Source of the DNA: Phoma sp. XZ068
Taxonomy: Eukaryota; Ascomycota; Dothideomycetes; Pleosporales; Didymellaceae
Reading direction: 5' to 3'
DNA: 64,000 nt
Assembly (NCBI GenBank): GCA_004835665.1
Contig: RBKR01000014.1
Location: forward strand, 248,001 to 312,000
Below, piece after piece: positions 10,957 through 22,522 of this stretch. Below the pieces are notes generated by a model. It saw nothing but the letters and a program-made list of their open reading frames with translations, had not been told where the DNA came from and made no database searches. Each line of letters starts with the position of its first letter. The first letter of the stretch is position 1. The translations under genes and the position numbers were made by a program.

Positions 10957-12041
10957 ATGTTGCACAAGCTCATATTAGCGTTGCCCCTTCTCTCCCTCAC
11001 CTTCCTCGCCCTTGCCAGTCCACTCGAACAACGCGAAGCCGCCCCAGGACTCATCGAAGATCTCTTGAAGGGAGTCCTCACACAAATCCAGCAACTCATC
11101 AAAGACGTCCTCGCTGGTTCAAAGTCTGCTATCGACAACAATAAATCCAACAAGCCCCTTATCTGCTTGTCAGCCATTGACTCTTGCTGTACCTGTAAGT
11201 CCACTTGCATCCACATCTACAAACAATACTGACACGCTCAAAAGGGTATGATGTGTCGAGTGAGCTCACCCGCTTATTTCTACAACAAGACGGCCAATGC
11301 AACGACTACGCCCGCGCAGCAATTCGGTTTGGCTTCCATGATGCAGGATCATGGGATAAGAACTCACCCAACGGTGGCGCTGATGGCTCTCTCTTGATGG
11401 ATTTTGGCGAGGAACTTCGACCAGAAAATAACGGCCTGCAAAGTATTCGCCTAGAACTCAAAAAGGTGCAGGCGAAGTACAGAGTCGGCTACGCCGACTT
11501 GGTCCAATATGCACACAATCATGCTACCATCACATGTCCTAAGGGACCTCGCGTACGAACCTTGATTGGCCGCAAGGATGCGACAAAAGCTGCACCCACT
11601 GGTTTACTGCCCGACGTCCACGATACTGCAGACAATCTCATCGCACTGTTCAAAGCGAAAGGCTTCTCCGCCCACGACCTCGCTGCCCTCGTCGGCGCCC
11701 ACGCATCAGCAAAGCAACGCTTCGTCGACCCTGCTAAGGCCGGCATGTCTCTCGACTCAACACCCGGAGTGTGGGACGTGGAGTTCTACAACGAGACTTT
11801 GCAAGATCCACCAAGCGACAAGATCTTCGTTCTTCCTTCTGACAAGGTGTTGAGCGTGCATCCTAAGATCAACGATGAGTGGAAACAGTTCGTTGGAAAC
11901 CAACCACATTGGAATGAGGACTATTCAAAGGCATTCTTCAGAATGAGTTTGACTGGCGTAACGAATCTAAAGGATTTGAAGGACTGCACAAGGACTTTGC
12001 CAGCGAGTAGGCCGAACTTTGTGGTAAAGCCTCAGAAGTGA
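10957..12041 (+). CDS. Secreted class II haem peroxidase
   Basis: Two exons, 10957-11194 and 11245-12041, separated by a 50-nt intron, giving 344 residues. The start ATG 10957 opens a clear signal peptide (MLHKLILALPLLSLTFLALA). About 50 amphipathic residues follow before the peroxidase domain. Splicing restores CCTWYDVSSEL. The distal site is AIRFGFHDAG (Arg107, His111), followed by the calcium-site motif NGGADGSL. The proximal site is LVGAHASAK (His232). Cys98 and Cys177 fit family disulphides. Ascomycete members resemble basidiomycete lignin and manganese peroxidases but rarely have proven ligninolytic activity. It would use H2O2 to oxidise phenolics outside the cell. Tail-to-tail with the PhyH gene. 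Confidence 0.88.
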
Positions 12042-12194
12042 TTGTAGGTGGCTCGACCTGATTTGCGCTTGATACCCTACTATAGTAATTAATGATACCA
12101 TGATTAACCTTTCACTATATCAAAACGTCGGGTTTTCGTGTACGATGTGATGTGTCGATTAGATGCGACAACCATGGACGTAATTTGCAGGGAG

Positions 12195-13358
12195 CTAAAC
12201 AACAGCAGATACCTGCGCGGCGCCTTGCACAGTTGCCTTGCTCTGCTGCAACATCTTCAGCCTCTCTTCTTCCTCCTTCTTCATCCTCTCCTGAATCTTC
12301 ACCCTCTCCGGCACGATCCTTTGCCTCTCTGCTTTAATCTTCCAGTCTTCCAGCCTCTCCTGGCCTAGGGCTCGCAAAGTCTTGCGCTCAACCGCACTGT
12401 AATTTCCATCTGCTCTATCGAAGACAAACGGGTCTTTGACGCTCACTGGTGGATTCGTAATCACACGTACTTTACGCAGCATGTTGTTGCTCGCAGAATG
12501 CAACATCAGTGGGTGTAGTAGGAACACGTCGCCCACCACGCCCGTGACCTCAACGAATGCCTCATCTGGCATCGTCTTCGCAAGATCGCGATACCACTGC
12601 AGTCCCTTCTCCTCCTTGAATTCTGGATTTTCTCTCCTTGGCGTCATCCGAGGACTCACACCCTCCGGATTCTCGTAGAGATGTTTCGCAATAAGCGGGA
12701 TTGCGGCGGGACATATCATTGTTCCACCACCACCAGGCACAATATCCGTCCACAGCGGAATTACCAAGAGAGCCTGCTCAGGTGAGTCGAGATAGTGCAC
12801 GAAGAAATCGCCATCGACGTGCCAACCATCTAGCTCTTGCGGCTTGATGAGCTTGTTATGGTTTTCCGGGGTTCCGAGGTTGACAATGAAGCTATCTTTC
12901 CACGCAGTGACTGGGAAATACTATTAGAAACTGGTTGGGTATATTTGATTACATGACGTGCCTGAGGAGGTCGCGTCGATCTTGTGCGCTCCGCCGAGTA
13001 GACTGCAGATTCCACCCCAAGCGCGTGGGGCGAAATCCTCAACCTGGAACTCTTTCCAGTGAGGCATGTTGATGCGTTCGGTGCGCCTTTTATTTGTCAG
13101 TAATCACTTTGACGAGGGAGCCAATTAGGGGTGGAGCAACATACCATGTCGACATGTCGTTTGGATCCATTCCTTGAGAGCGTTAATTACTGCGTTACTG
13201 AGGAGGCAGATGAACACACCTAATCGAGTCCATAGATTGGATTGTAGGTCGGCTGCTTGTTCTTGCGTGAAGCAGTTGCTTATCTTGAGCCAGCCGTTGT
13301 CGAGGAAGAAGTCGACTTGCTCTTTGGAGAGCTGGTATTGTGGTTCTGGTTCTGCCAT
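12195..13358 (-). CDS. Phytanoyl-CoA dioxygenase (PhyH) family protein
   Basis: Four exons on the minus strand: 13358-13220, 13172-13145 (28 nt only), 13086-12953 and 12910-12195, giving 338 residues. Introns are 47, 58 and 42 nt. The splices give a continuous GMDPNDMSTWRTERINMP. The Fe(II) site is visible as WHVDGDFF (His131, Asp133), with the distal histidine probably in LLHPLMLHSASNN. It is an Fe(II)/2-oxoglutarate-dependent oxygenase. Substrate unknown; fungal members are often not phytanoyl-CoA enzymes. The C-terminus is a charged helix (ERMKKEEEERLKML). The last intron is at the short end of the fungal range, so its borders are the least certain. Confidence 0.82.
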
Positions 13359-13918
13359 GCTGCAAAGTCAATTTCTTTCGAAATGGTAGTTTTATGTTGA
13401 AAGAAAGATTGATTTTTAGAGCGACGGTGCTGGAATCAAATAACAGTACACTTTAAGCATTATATCAACGTCCCATTTGACGCCAACGTCAAAATGCTGG
13501 TGAGCTACGGCTCTTCGTCCCTATTTACCCGGTGGACTGGGCACATGGAACCCCAGTGGAGGATCGCGCTCGCTGCGGGGAAGCCAATTGAGGCATTCCG
13601 AGGGGAAAACATGACGAAGCCGGTGCCACAGCGGGGCTCAAGGGCGCAAGTTGCAATGGCTGAGGGCGTGGCTGGCGTGATGTGAGGGCGCACCGCAAAC
13701 TATTGGCGGTGTATTCGTCACGTGCACAAAATCCGGTACTTTGGGCCACGCGACACAGGGATAAAAACGCGCTTGTACAATCTTGTCGTTACTATATACA
13801 AAAAGACTCTTGTCTTCAGCATTGTCGTGATCTCATATCATGAAAACATATATACATATGGATGCGTTCGGAATTTATCCGATACAGATTCGCACCATGA
13901 CTAGGTTCGGGTGCAAGC
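13359..13918. other. Intergenic, PhyH promoter and GH32 3' flank
   Basis: Both flanking genes are on the minus strand, so the PhyH promoter and the GH32 3' UTR lie here. The part near 13790-13860 is AT-rich with runs such as TATATACATATGG. No ORF with family character. Confidence 0.45.
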
Positions 13919-15988
13919 CTAGAATCCGGGCCACCAGACGTAGTCGTTGGTCTGCTCTGGCGTATCAAAGACAAGTTCAGAGCTGGAGTTGACAGGACGT
14001 TCCGGGAACGAGTTGTGCGAGATCTCCCAGGTCTTGAGATCAGAGACCTGGACAGTGGAGTTGTCGCCAACGTAGATACCAAAGTTGGTGCTGTCCAGGC
14101 GGGAGGGGTAGATGCGCGTTGTCAGCCAGAAACGGTCCTGTTGCATGTTAGAAGACATCAAGAAATAGTAAAATGATGTTTGACTTACGTTGACGTAAAT
14201 CTCAACGAGCGAGCCATCGACGAAAATATCCACGTGCAGCGACTCGGTGGTACCGTTGGAGAAGGTGTAAGGGTAGAAATATCCAAGCATGGTGTAGTTG
14301 GAGTACTCTACGATGGTCGATGAGTGGGTGCGGTCAACATTGATGGTGTAGTTCGAGGGGTCGTAGTAAATGTGAGTGTACTCCTCCATACCAGAGCTGG
14401 CTGCGATGGTGACACCGGCAGGTCCAGTGCAGTTGCTCAGTGTAACGGCAAGCTCCATGTGAGAGCTACCGGCACCAACAAGCATGCTGCTGGTCCAGTT
14501 GCTAATGGCCTTGATGGTTTTCTCTTCGCCACGAAGAGCATCGACGACATCGGGTAGAGCACGGGCACCAAGGGTATAACCCGTGAATGTACCGTTGCCG
14601 TGCTCAACAACGCGAGTGTTACCCTTGGTTGTCAAGCCACCACCGGCATTGACAAGATCGTGAGTCTTGATGACGTACATCTCGCGAGGAAGGGCCATAG
14701 CGCCCTGGTAACCGTTTTGGAGAAGACCGAAACCGTTATTGTCCTCAGTAGCCCATCCCCACTGAACTCGACGGTTGTTCTTGGTGTCGTTGAAGCTGGT
14801 AACGGCATAGAGAAGACCAGAGTCAATAGCACCGCCAGAGACAGGAGTGAATTCAGCAGATCCGTTCTCGCGCCTTGTGACCTGACCCTCGTTCCAAAGA
14901 CCCCATTGTGCTCTGGGATGCCAGGTCAAATTGCCTCCTTCGGTGCCCATGAGGACGTAGTAATGAACGTCGTCATCCTTATCAGTGAGGGAGAAGAAGT
15001 TGGAAACTTCGAAGTTGAAACCGTAGGTACCGGTCTCGAGCAGCGAGCCTAGTGTCCCGTTCCTTTCAGGCTCCCAAAGAGCACCAAGGAAAGTCCAATC
15101 AGTCAGATTGGACTGAGGAGCAGAGTAGAAGGGGATTCGACCACCTCCGCCCTCACCCTTGATACCAGAGCCAAGCACCATGTACCAGTGAGGCTCGTCC
15201 TGGCCAAGAATAGCATCCATCTCAGGCCAGGGTTCAACGAAGGGATCACGCCAACCGGTGACATTCCAGCCCTCAGGGTGGTCTGAGAGGATTGGGTTGC
15301 CCTCGTACTGCTCCCAGGTCTTACCACCATCATGGGACAGGACGATGGCCTGTTTTTCATTACCGTTAATGTAGGGAAGGGCCCAGTTGGTGGGAAGGTA
15401 TTGAACTGCAGTGTAGAATGCAATCAGGGTACCATCTTGCCCGCCAGTCAGGTTGTAAGGCTGGGCGGAGCCACTGAAAATACCGAGTCCATAGTAGGAT
15501 GAGTTCCTGGAGTCAGGATTGGGCCCTGTACCGATTGACTGTGCCTGATCGTCCTCCCAGCCTCCAACGTCAGTCCAGGTCACGAGGTCCTTAGATGTGG
15601 CGTGGCTAGGTGCATTAGCGTGGTGTATTCAAGTTTCTTGGATTTGACATACCCCCATGAGATGTTGCCCCAATTGACGTGGTTGGGATGGAATTGATAG
15701 TGGAGATGGTAGGTATCAGTGGTAGGATCATACATCATACCACACGGGTCCTAGGATGTGTGAGCTTGATGGTGCTGGAGGGTCTCCATGTCGTGTAGCA
15801 CTTACGTTCAACCAGCCAGCAGGCGAGATAAAGTGGTAGGTAGGTCGCCACCTGTTGAACAGGGTGTTGTTGCCCATGCTCGAGACCATGTCGGCAGTGA
15901 GGACATCGGGTCCGAGTGATGGAGACGTTGAGTTCTGCGCAAGGGCAGACCCGAGCACGTAGCTCAACACAGCAATTGACCAATGCAT
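13919..15988 (-). CDS. Secreted GH32 beta-fructofuranosidase / fructosyltransferase
   Basis: Four exons on the minus strand: 15988-15806, 15750-15653, 15605-14189 and 14137-13919, giving 638 residues. The start ATG 15988 opens a signal peptide ending near ALAQ. The nucleophile motif is GWLNDPCG (Asp62), made across the first splice. RDP, the transition-state stabiliser motif, is in TGWRDPFV (about 213-215). The acid-base glutamate is probably in YGFNFEVSNF (about 293), a variant of the usual EC motif. The third intron is 51 nt, in frame and without a stop; removing it yields VEIYVNDRF. Many N-glycosylation sites are present. It should hydrolyse sucrose or fructans outside the cell, or transfer fructose as in FopA-type enzymes; the choice cannot be made here. 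Confidence 0.9.
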
Positions 15989-16965
15989 TGTCTTTGAGAT
16001 TCAGTGAAAGACGGGCTGGAAGGTGACAGTTCTGAAGACGGGAACCGCAAGAGCTTTATGTACCTAAGTAGTACTTGGATCTAAAATCAGGATCTTCGTG
16101 ATCAGTAGCAGGCATACATCATGCCCCCGAAGAAGAGCTTGGACCGACCACCCGGATCTGGGCTTTACTCACTATACTTGCATGGCTGGGGTCGGGGGAT
16201 GCAGTAGCTTGCCATAGATCGTATAGCTCCCCACAAACCCCTCATGGCACCCCACAGCGGATGCAAGCGTTGGCGTACTCGCAGTGCATCATCATTTTCG
16301 AACGCGTATAGGAAGGCTCAAATCCAGCCTCTCGTGTCTGCGATCGAGGCTGCTCACGGATGACGCACAAGCTAGCAGGCTTCCTGGAGCGGAGAAGTCT
16401 CCGCTAAACTTCAAATGTGCACTCCGCGTGGAACGGCGTCAACGAAGAATTTTCAAGAATCCTCCCGAGTTGAGGCCATCATAATGGAGCTTGTCTTGGA
16501 AATTACCATAAAAGGTACAGTGCTGAGTTGTGAGGCTCAAAACCGTGGCCGAGTATCCTCCCGAGCGTGCACGCGCCAGCACCAGCGCAGGCACGCTGCA
16601 GGGTTGACCAGGACAACTGCACTTGGACCTGCGCAAAACGGTATGCAACGGCAAATCTGATCGAAAGCTCAAGTGATATTCCAGAATATTCTCTCCAGCG
16701 ACGCTCTCGCGGGAGTGCCGTCTTGTTTCCAGATGATTATTGGCAATGGCTGAAGCTTGAAGTCCGGGGAAAGCGAATTGCGGAGGTCCGAAGCGGCTGA
16801 TGTCATCTATCTGTCGTCATCACGTGCCGATAGGACAGCTCGCTCCGAAAACGTGGCAGCTTGCTCCGACATCAATAAGGTCTATTGACAGCAACGAGCT
16901 CTTACACTTCCCCAGAAAACGATGATAGTTATTTCCTGAGCTCCTTGACACATTGTCAACTCACC
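15989..16965. other. Divergent intergenic region between GH32 and HRD1
   Basis: A 977-bp region with the promoters of GH32 (minus) and HRD1 (plus). Short frames are present but none is convincing. No repeat recognised. Confidence 0.5.
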
Positions 16966-19323
16966 ATGGGCCGCCTCAAGCTCTACGTAGCGGCATGTTC
17001 TTCATAACCAGAATCCTCGTCGCAATGCTGACAGACGCAGGGCTCGGCCGTTATGGCCAACATCGTGCTTGCACGCGCATACTACGAGCGGCCAAACTTC
17101 TACTCGGCCGCCGTCTACATCTCGCAGAGCACTGGCTCTCTCATGTTCCTGGTCAACTTGATGCTTATTGTAGCAGCAAGCTTCGGATATGGGCTCCAAC
17201 GCCTCTTCTACGGTCCGCTTCGTCCTATCGAAACCGAACAGCTGTATGACAAGGCTTGGTTCGCTGTCAGCGAGACACTGCTGGCAATGACCATCTTCAG
17301 AGACGACATTGGCTTGTGGTTCTTCGCCATGTTCCTGTGCCTACTCGCGGGCAAGGTATGGCAGTGGATTGGAGAGGGGCGAGTTGAGTTCCTCGAGCAG
17401 CAACCGCCAGCAAACCCACGACTTTTCCACGCTCGCCTAGCCAGCTCTCTGATTCTATCCGTCTTTTTTGATGTCTTCATGACGCAGTACTGCGTGACCT
17501 CGATCCTTTCGGCAGCCCGACCAGGTGTAATGGTCATGTTTGGCTTCGAGTACGTTCTACTCGCGATTGTATCGATATCGACGCTCATGCGCTACGCTCT
17601 ATCACTCGTCGAACTCGCCATCACACAACGTCAAGAAACAGCGAGAGACGAGGCTCGGAGGGCTGCAAGGGAACAGGCTCGGCAACAGGCGGCTGCCGAG
17701 GGGACGGAGGCTCCTGTCGAAATTGAGGACGACGACGATGATGACGCCGATGTTCCTGGATGGGAAGAGAAGGGCCGCTGGATATTCTACCTGGATCTCG
17801 CCACAGACTTCATGAAGGCCTCGGTCTACATGGGATTCTTTGCGGTCCTCATGACATTCTACGGTATCCCGATACATATCATGCGGGATCTGTTCATGTC
17901 CGTCCGCTCGCTTGTCAAGCGAATTAACGATTTCATCCAGTACCGAAATGCGACTCGCGACATGAACACACGGTACCCAGACGCTACTGGAGACGATCTC
18001 AGCCGAGAGAACATCTGCATTGTCTGTCGCGAAGAAATGCGACCCTGGTCTCCACCAGGGGCTGAAGGAGCGCAGCCAGGGCGAAGGGTGGATGAACGAC
18101 AAAGACCAAAAAAGCTGCCATGTGGACACATCCTGCATTTCAGTTGTCTGAGAAGCTGGCTCGAACGGCAACAGGTGTGCCCAACTTGCCGGCGACCTGT
18201 ACTTGCGGGAGCCACATCCCCACCTGCGCAACCCAATAACCCAGCGAACCCAGCAGAACAGAACCAGCAGAACGAACCAAATGATCCGTTCCTCGGCTTG
18301 CGAGGTTTCTTACCGGGCAATGCGCAACAAGCGCCAGCCAATCAAGCTCAGCCTGGTGCCCCGGCTCCTCAAGGCGCACAGCAGAATAGACCTGCGGGAA
18401 ACATGCGGGTGTTCAACTTTGGACCATTCCGAATCGCTTTGGGAAACCTGCGTCTACCCGCGGAACAAGCAGGCAACGCTGACAATGTGAGGAACGCCCT
18501 TGATCAGCTGCGCCAACAAGCCGCTACGGGACAAGCACCTCAGGTCCCAACTCAACCACAGCAGGGAACTACGACTCAGCAGTTGGCCTCCAATGCTGCA
18601 CTTGGTATGCCTGTGGACCAGGTAGGGGCAGCCCTTGCACAGCAGCCTGTTGACATTCGCTATGACATCCTGCGCATCCAGCAGCACATCATACAGCAGC
18701 TCCGTCAGCTCAATATACAAAACGAGCAGCTGGAGGTAACTTCTAGGCTGCTTGTTGAGCTTAACCGTTTGAACGCTTCGTCTGCGACTAGCCAACAACC
18801 AAATGATGTTGCCCCTGTAGATCTGCAGAACGTGAGTTCGTTCACACCTCAAGCCTACTTTGCCAGAGGCCAGGTTCTGAGGCAGGGCGATGCTGGAGTT
18901 CCTGAGGGCTTGACCCTTCCAGAGGGTTGGACGTTGAGGCCTATGACACTGGCAGCGCAATCAGGTCAGGAGAGCGCACCTGCTTCGTCATCTCCGCCTT
19001 CGCAGTCGGCGTCAGAGGCTGCAGTGCCAGAGGCCCATTCAGCACCAGAAGCCCAGCCAGCTGTGCCTCACCCACCAGCAGTCTCAACGTCGGAGCAGCC
19101 CACGCCTTCTGCAACATCAGTAGCCCCAGGTTCAGTGTCAAACTCACCGCCCAAACCAGCAGAGCCCAGCTCGCTTGAATCGAGCTGGAGTTTCGGCAAT
19201 CTTCCCGAGCGAAATGAGGCGGAAGGGGGATCGAGCTCCGCGGTCGCAGGGAGCAGCTCAGAAGGTCAGAACATGACAAAGCGTGCAGTGACCGTCGAAG
19301 ATATCGAAGATAACGAGCAGTAG
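16966..19323 (+). CDS. HRD1: ERAD E3 ubiquitin ligase Hrd1/synoviolin
   Basis: Two exons, 16966-16986 (only 21 nt) and 17041-19323, giving 767 residues. The first exon encodes MGRLKLY after a strong start context (ACCATGG); the 54-nt intron has a CTGAC branch site. Without it the protein would begin inside the first membrane segment. The N-terminal half is multi-spanning, with the family signature RPNFYSAAVYISQS near residues 23-36. An acidic run (EDDDDDDAD) lies in a cytosolic loop. The RING-H2 finger spans about residues 333-391 (CIVC, CGHILHFSC, CPTC). The long C-terminal tail is rich in Gln, Pro, Ala and Ser. Family role: ubiquitinates misfolded ER proteins as part of the Hrd1-Hrd3 channel. 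Confidence 0.93.
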
Positions 19324-20082
19324 GAGGTACATGAACATTGCATTGCATAGCGTGGCGTTTGGCTTTTGGAACAACGATGCTCGGCGAGTGAGCAGTGCGC
19401 TTCGGTACTAGTACAAAGATACCCACATACTGGAATCGAAGCAATTATACTCGTCCTCCGTGATGCGACCCCCACGTGCCGCAAAGTGAAGCACGCCTAC
19501 CCAACCACCTCAACATTCGCTGTTCGTCGACTGTTACTGTGCGTTGCTGTGCGTTGCTGTACCTTTGGCTTCCTGACCACTCAAATACTTCCAGCCTCGT
19601 AGGGCTCCACTTTATCACGGTCCACCCGACAACTCTCACGAGTCTCACCGCATGCGCTTCGTGCGGGGAGCTTATCCAGCATGCGGTGGTCCCGCCTAGC
19701 CCGTTTATGTGCAGGGATAGCGGGACATTGTCAGCCACTCACAATCACAAACACCTCCAAGACGTGACCTCAAGGCGGCTACATGCGTCCACGAGTAGTG
19801 TCCGTGCAGCACAAGTTTCAAACGGTGCGAGCGTGAAAGGTAACACCCAGTCAAAGATGCAGGAACAGCGGTGCGCCTTCGCCTCGCTGGAGCTACATGG
19901 GCTGGGAAGAAGGTCACGGATAAGTGACCAGGCCCGCCTGGGCGATGGCGCGGTTTGGGATGACTCTTTTACCTTCGCTAATACCGCGACAGCGAAGCAA
20001 CTACACACTCGAATATTCCTTTTACTTCTCCTCTTGTATTATTCTTTCTTCCTGCCAATGCATTCGAGAACGAATTGACATC
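19324..20082. other. Intergenic, with CT-rich leader of the next gene
   Basis: HRD1 3' flank and promoter of the gene at 20083. Near 19536-19562 the unit TGCTGTGCGT is repeated in tandem about two and a half times. A pyrimidine-rich tract at 20018-20056 precedes the next start codon, as is common in fungal promoters. Confidence 0.45.
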
Positions 20083-21557
20083 ATGGCGGTGCGAACGCAA
20101 GAAAAGCCTCACAAGGCTGAGCATGAAGGCGATGTATCAAACTGCGTACACAACCTGATAGAAGCATTTACCAATGGTCTCAATATCTTTAAACGCCTGC
20201 GTGAACGGAGGCGAAAACACAAAGCGCGCAAAGAGATCCAAGCACCGGAACCCATCAACAGCGCAGAGCTTCAATTGTCAAACTCATTGCGCAGAGGCCC
20301 ACAGGATCTGGCGGAGAGGTATGAAGAATGCTATGGACAGAAGGGGATGGGCCACAGGTTCGCAAAGGGCGACTGTAAGTCATGTCCAGTCTCACACACT
20401 GTTTTCGATGCTGATCAACCTTAGCAATCGCACATGCATCTCTTGCCGAGATTCTCATAAGACTGAACACTGGTCTCGTAGGCATCATAACCGCTTTCCT
20501 GCACCATGACCAGAAAGGCACCCATAGCCACATGAATCTGAACTACAGGTCTTTGACAGATTTATCCGAAGCGTCAAGAAGAGACGCACTACAGAGCATG
20601 AGCCAACTTTATCAGCGTTTGAGCCACTCGCAACTGCAGATCCACCCTGCGCTTAGGTCTAAGTCTAAGACACCGCAATACTGTGAATCGTCAGGCAACA
20701 GCTCCGACTCCAGTAAAGATACCAGGAAGTCCACCGCTTCTCGTCGTCGCCCCAGTGGCTCCCACGTGACGCGCATGCCAATCAAGAGCTCTAGCCAACC
20801 TCAGCTCTGCATGGTGCGGTCTAGATCGCGAAGCACTGCTAGAAGAGACAGCACCTCGAACAACAGCTCTAGCACCTCGAAGCCCGACTCGAAGTCCGAC
20901 TCGAAGTCAACTTCACCATATGCAACACCATATGCTTCGCCCTTACAATCACCAGTCCCCGAATATGCTGTCCTAGATCCCATGATTCACAATAGACTAG
21001 ACTTCAAAAGCGCCGCATACGCGCGTGGTGCATATGCGGAAGCGCCACACGCACCGTCGAAGGCGGACCGCAAACGTGTTGATTCCCTTGACATTGTCCG
21101 CCCTATGGCATGGCCAGCATATGCGCAGCCGTACGACTATTTCTCCTATATGCCCGAGCAAAACCACCAAACACCGAGGCTGTCCGAAACCACCTCAAAC
21201 CCAAGGAAGAGCTCAGCGTCACCGGCCTCGAAGAAACCGCCCCCGATTCCGGCCAAGCCGTCTTCTCTCAGCCATTCTGTCAAGACATCGCCGCCTCCAG
21301 CTGCGCCAATGAAGAGAAGACTAGATAAAGTAACGCTAAGCTCTTACACATTCGCTAGCGACAGTACGAAGCTGGGTGAGATTCCGGAGACCAGGTGGGC
21401 GAAGCCGTGGGATTACGAGCAGGCGGAGATGCTAAACAACATGGCGGCTGCCGCCGCGAAAGTGAATGTGCCTGTGCCAGCTGCGACAGGTGAAGATAAG
21501 AGCAAGAGGAAGGAGAAGAAGGGGTCGAGATTTTGGAAGAGGGGGGAGACTGCATAG
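20083..21557 (+). CDS. Uncharacterised fungal protein with a short conserved hydrophobic helix
   Basis: Two exons, 20083-20374 and 20425-21557, with a 50-nt intron (GTAAGT donor), giving 474 residues. Splicing creates the segment IAHASLAEILIRLNTGLVGI, a hydrophobic helix about residues 100-120 that looks like the conserved core. Before it is a basic stretch (RLRERRRKHKARKE). After residue 140 the protein is disordered and rich in Ser, Arg and Pro, with repeats such as SKSDSKS and a PPPIPAKPSS motif that could bind SH3 domains. I do not recognise a named domain. The splice and the helix support a real gene; function is unknown. Confidence 0.7.
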
Positions 21558-22522
21558 AGCAGAGGGAAGGTCCTTGTGTGAACAACTGCGAGGCGGACAT
21601 TTGAACTATTGGTAGGCGTTGGCATTTGTTTTCCTGTTTCTGTTTCGATCTGGTGCTGGCGCTGATGATTTACGACTCCGATGACTGACGATTTAACGGC
21701 CTGTGGCATGAGCGATATATACCCGCATTGTTGTAGTGAGCGTTACAGCATAGTTACCTGTACCTTAGTAGTTTACGATTCTATATATGACTTTACCATC
21801 TATTATTCCTTGTTGAATATGATAAGATTTTCAACTACAATCTGTGTGACTTCATCCGTAGTGACTTTGGGAGATTCAAAATTGGCCTTCGGGCTCTGGA
21901 GGCGCTGAGCAGGTTGGATTTGCCTACATAATTCGCCGATACATTCACAGACTAGGGGTTTTTCACGCTTGAAGCCATAAAGGGATAACTTTCTCTGTGC
22001 TATGGCTCTGAACGATTGAGATCGGCGTTGAAGTGCCTAAGGTCGAAATGTCAAACAGTTTGAAATGCCGAGGACTGCACTCAAGTCCACCACGGGCGCT
22101 CGAGCGACACCTACCACGGGTTCTGAGGAGGATACCATTGAACACTGCACTGAGGGACGGAAATACAAGGCCAATGCAGGAAGGATAGCAGAGCCTCATC
22201 CGGGCATTCAACTCGTTTCCGACGGTCGCGCGAGCGTCAACCGCGTCTGTGCGTCAAGCACGCAATCATCATTGGTGAATTTCAATAGTTTTCCGCACAA
22301 CGCGACGCGACTGCATCTTTAACATCCCAGGCTCGTCTTTGCTACAATAATTTTTCGACTTTGGAAGGTGATCGATAATAATTCCCATTCGCAACTGCGA
22401 GCTGTAATAGAACGGGGCGTTGAGAGAACCCCGCTGAGCTCGGGCGCTGTTGATAAGAGTTGGAATCTGGAGCGATAGCGGAGCGGGCATTGGAGATTGA
22501 ACGAAGAGAAAGAGCAGTAAAA
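21558..22522. other. Intergenic, about 1 kb
   Basis: 3' flank of the previous gene, then the promoter and 5' leader of the carrier gene. AT-rich near 21770-21840. The frames seen here are short and overlapping; none is supported. Confidence 0.5.
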
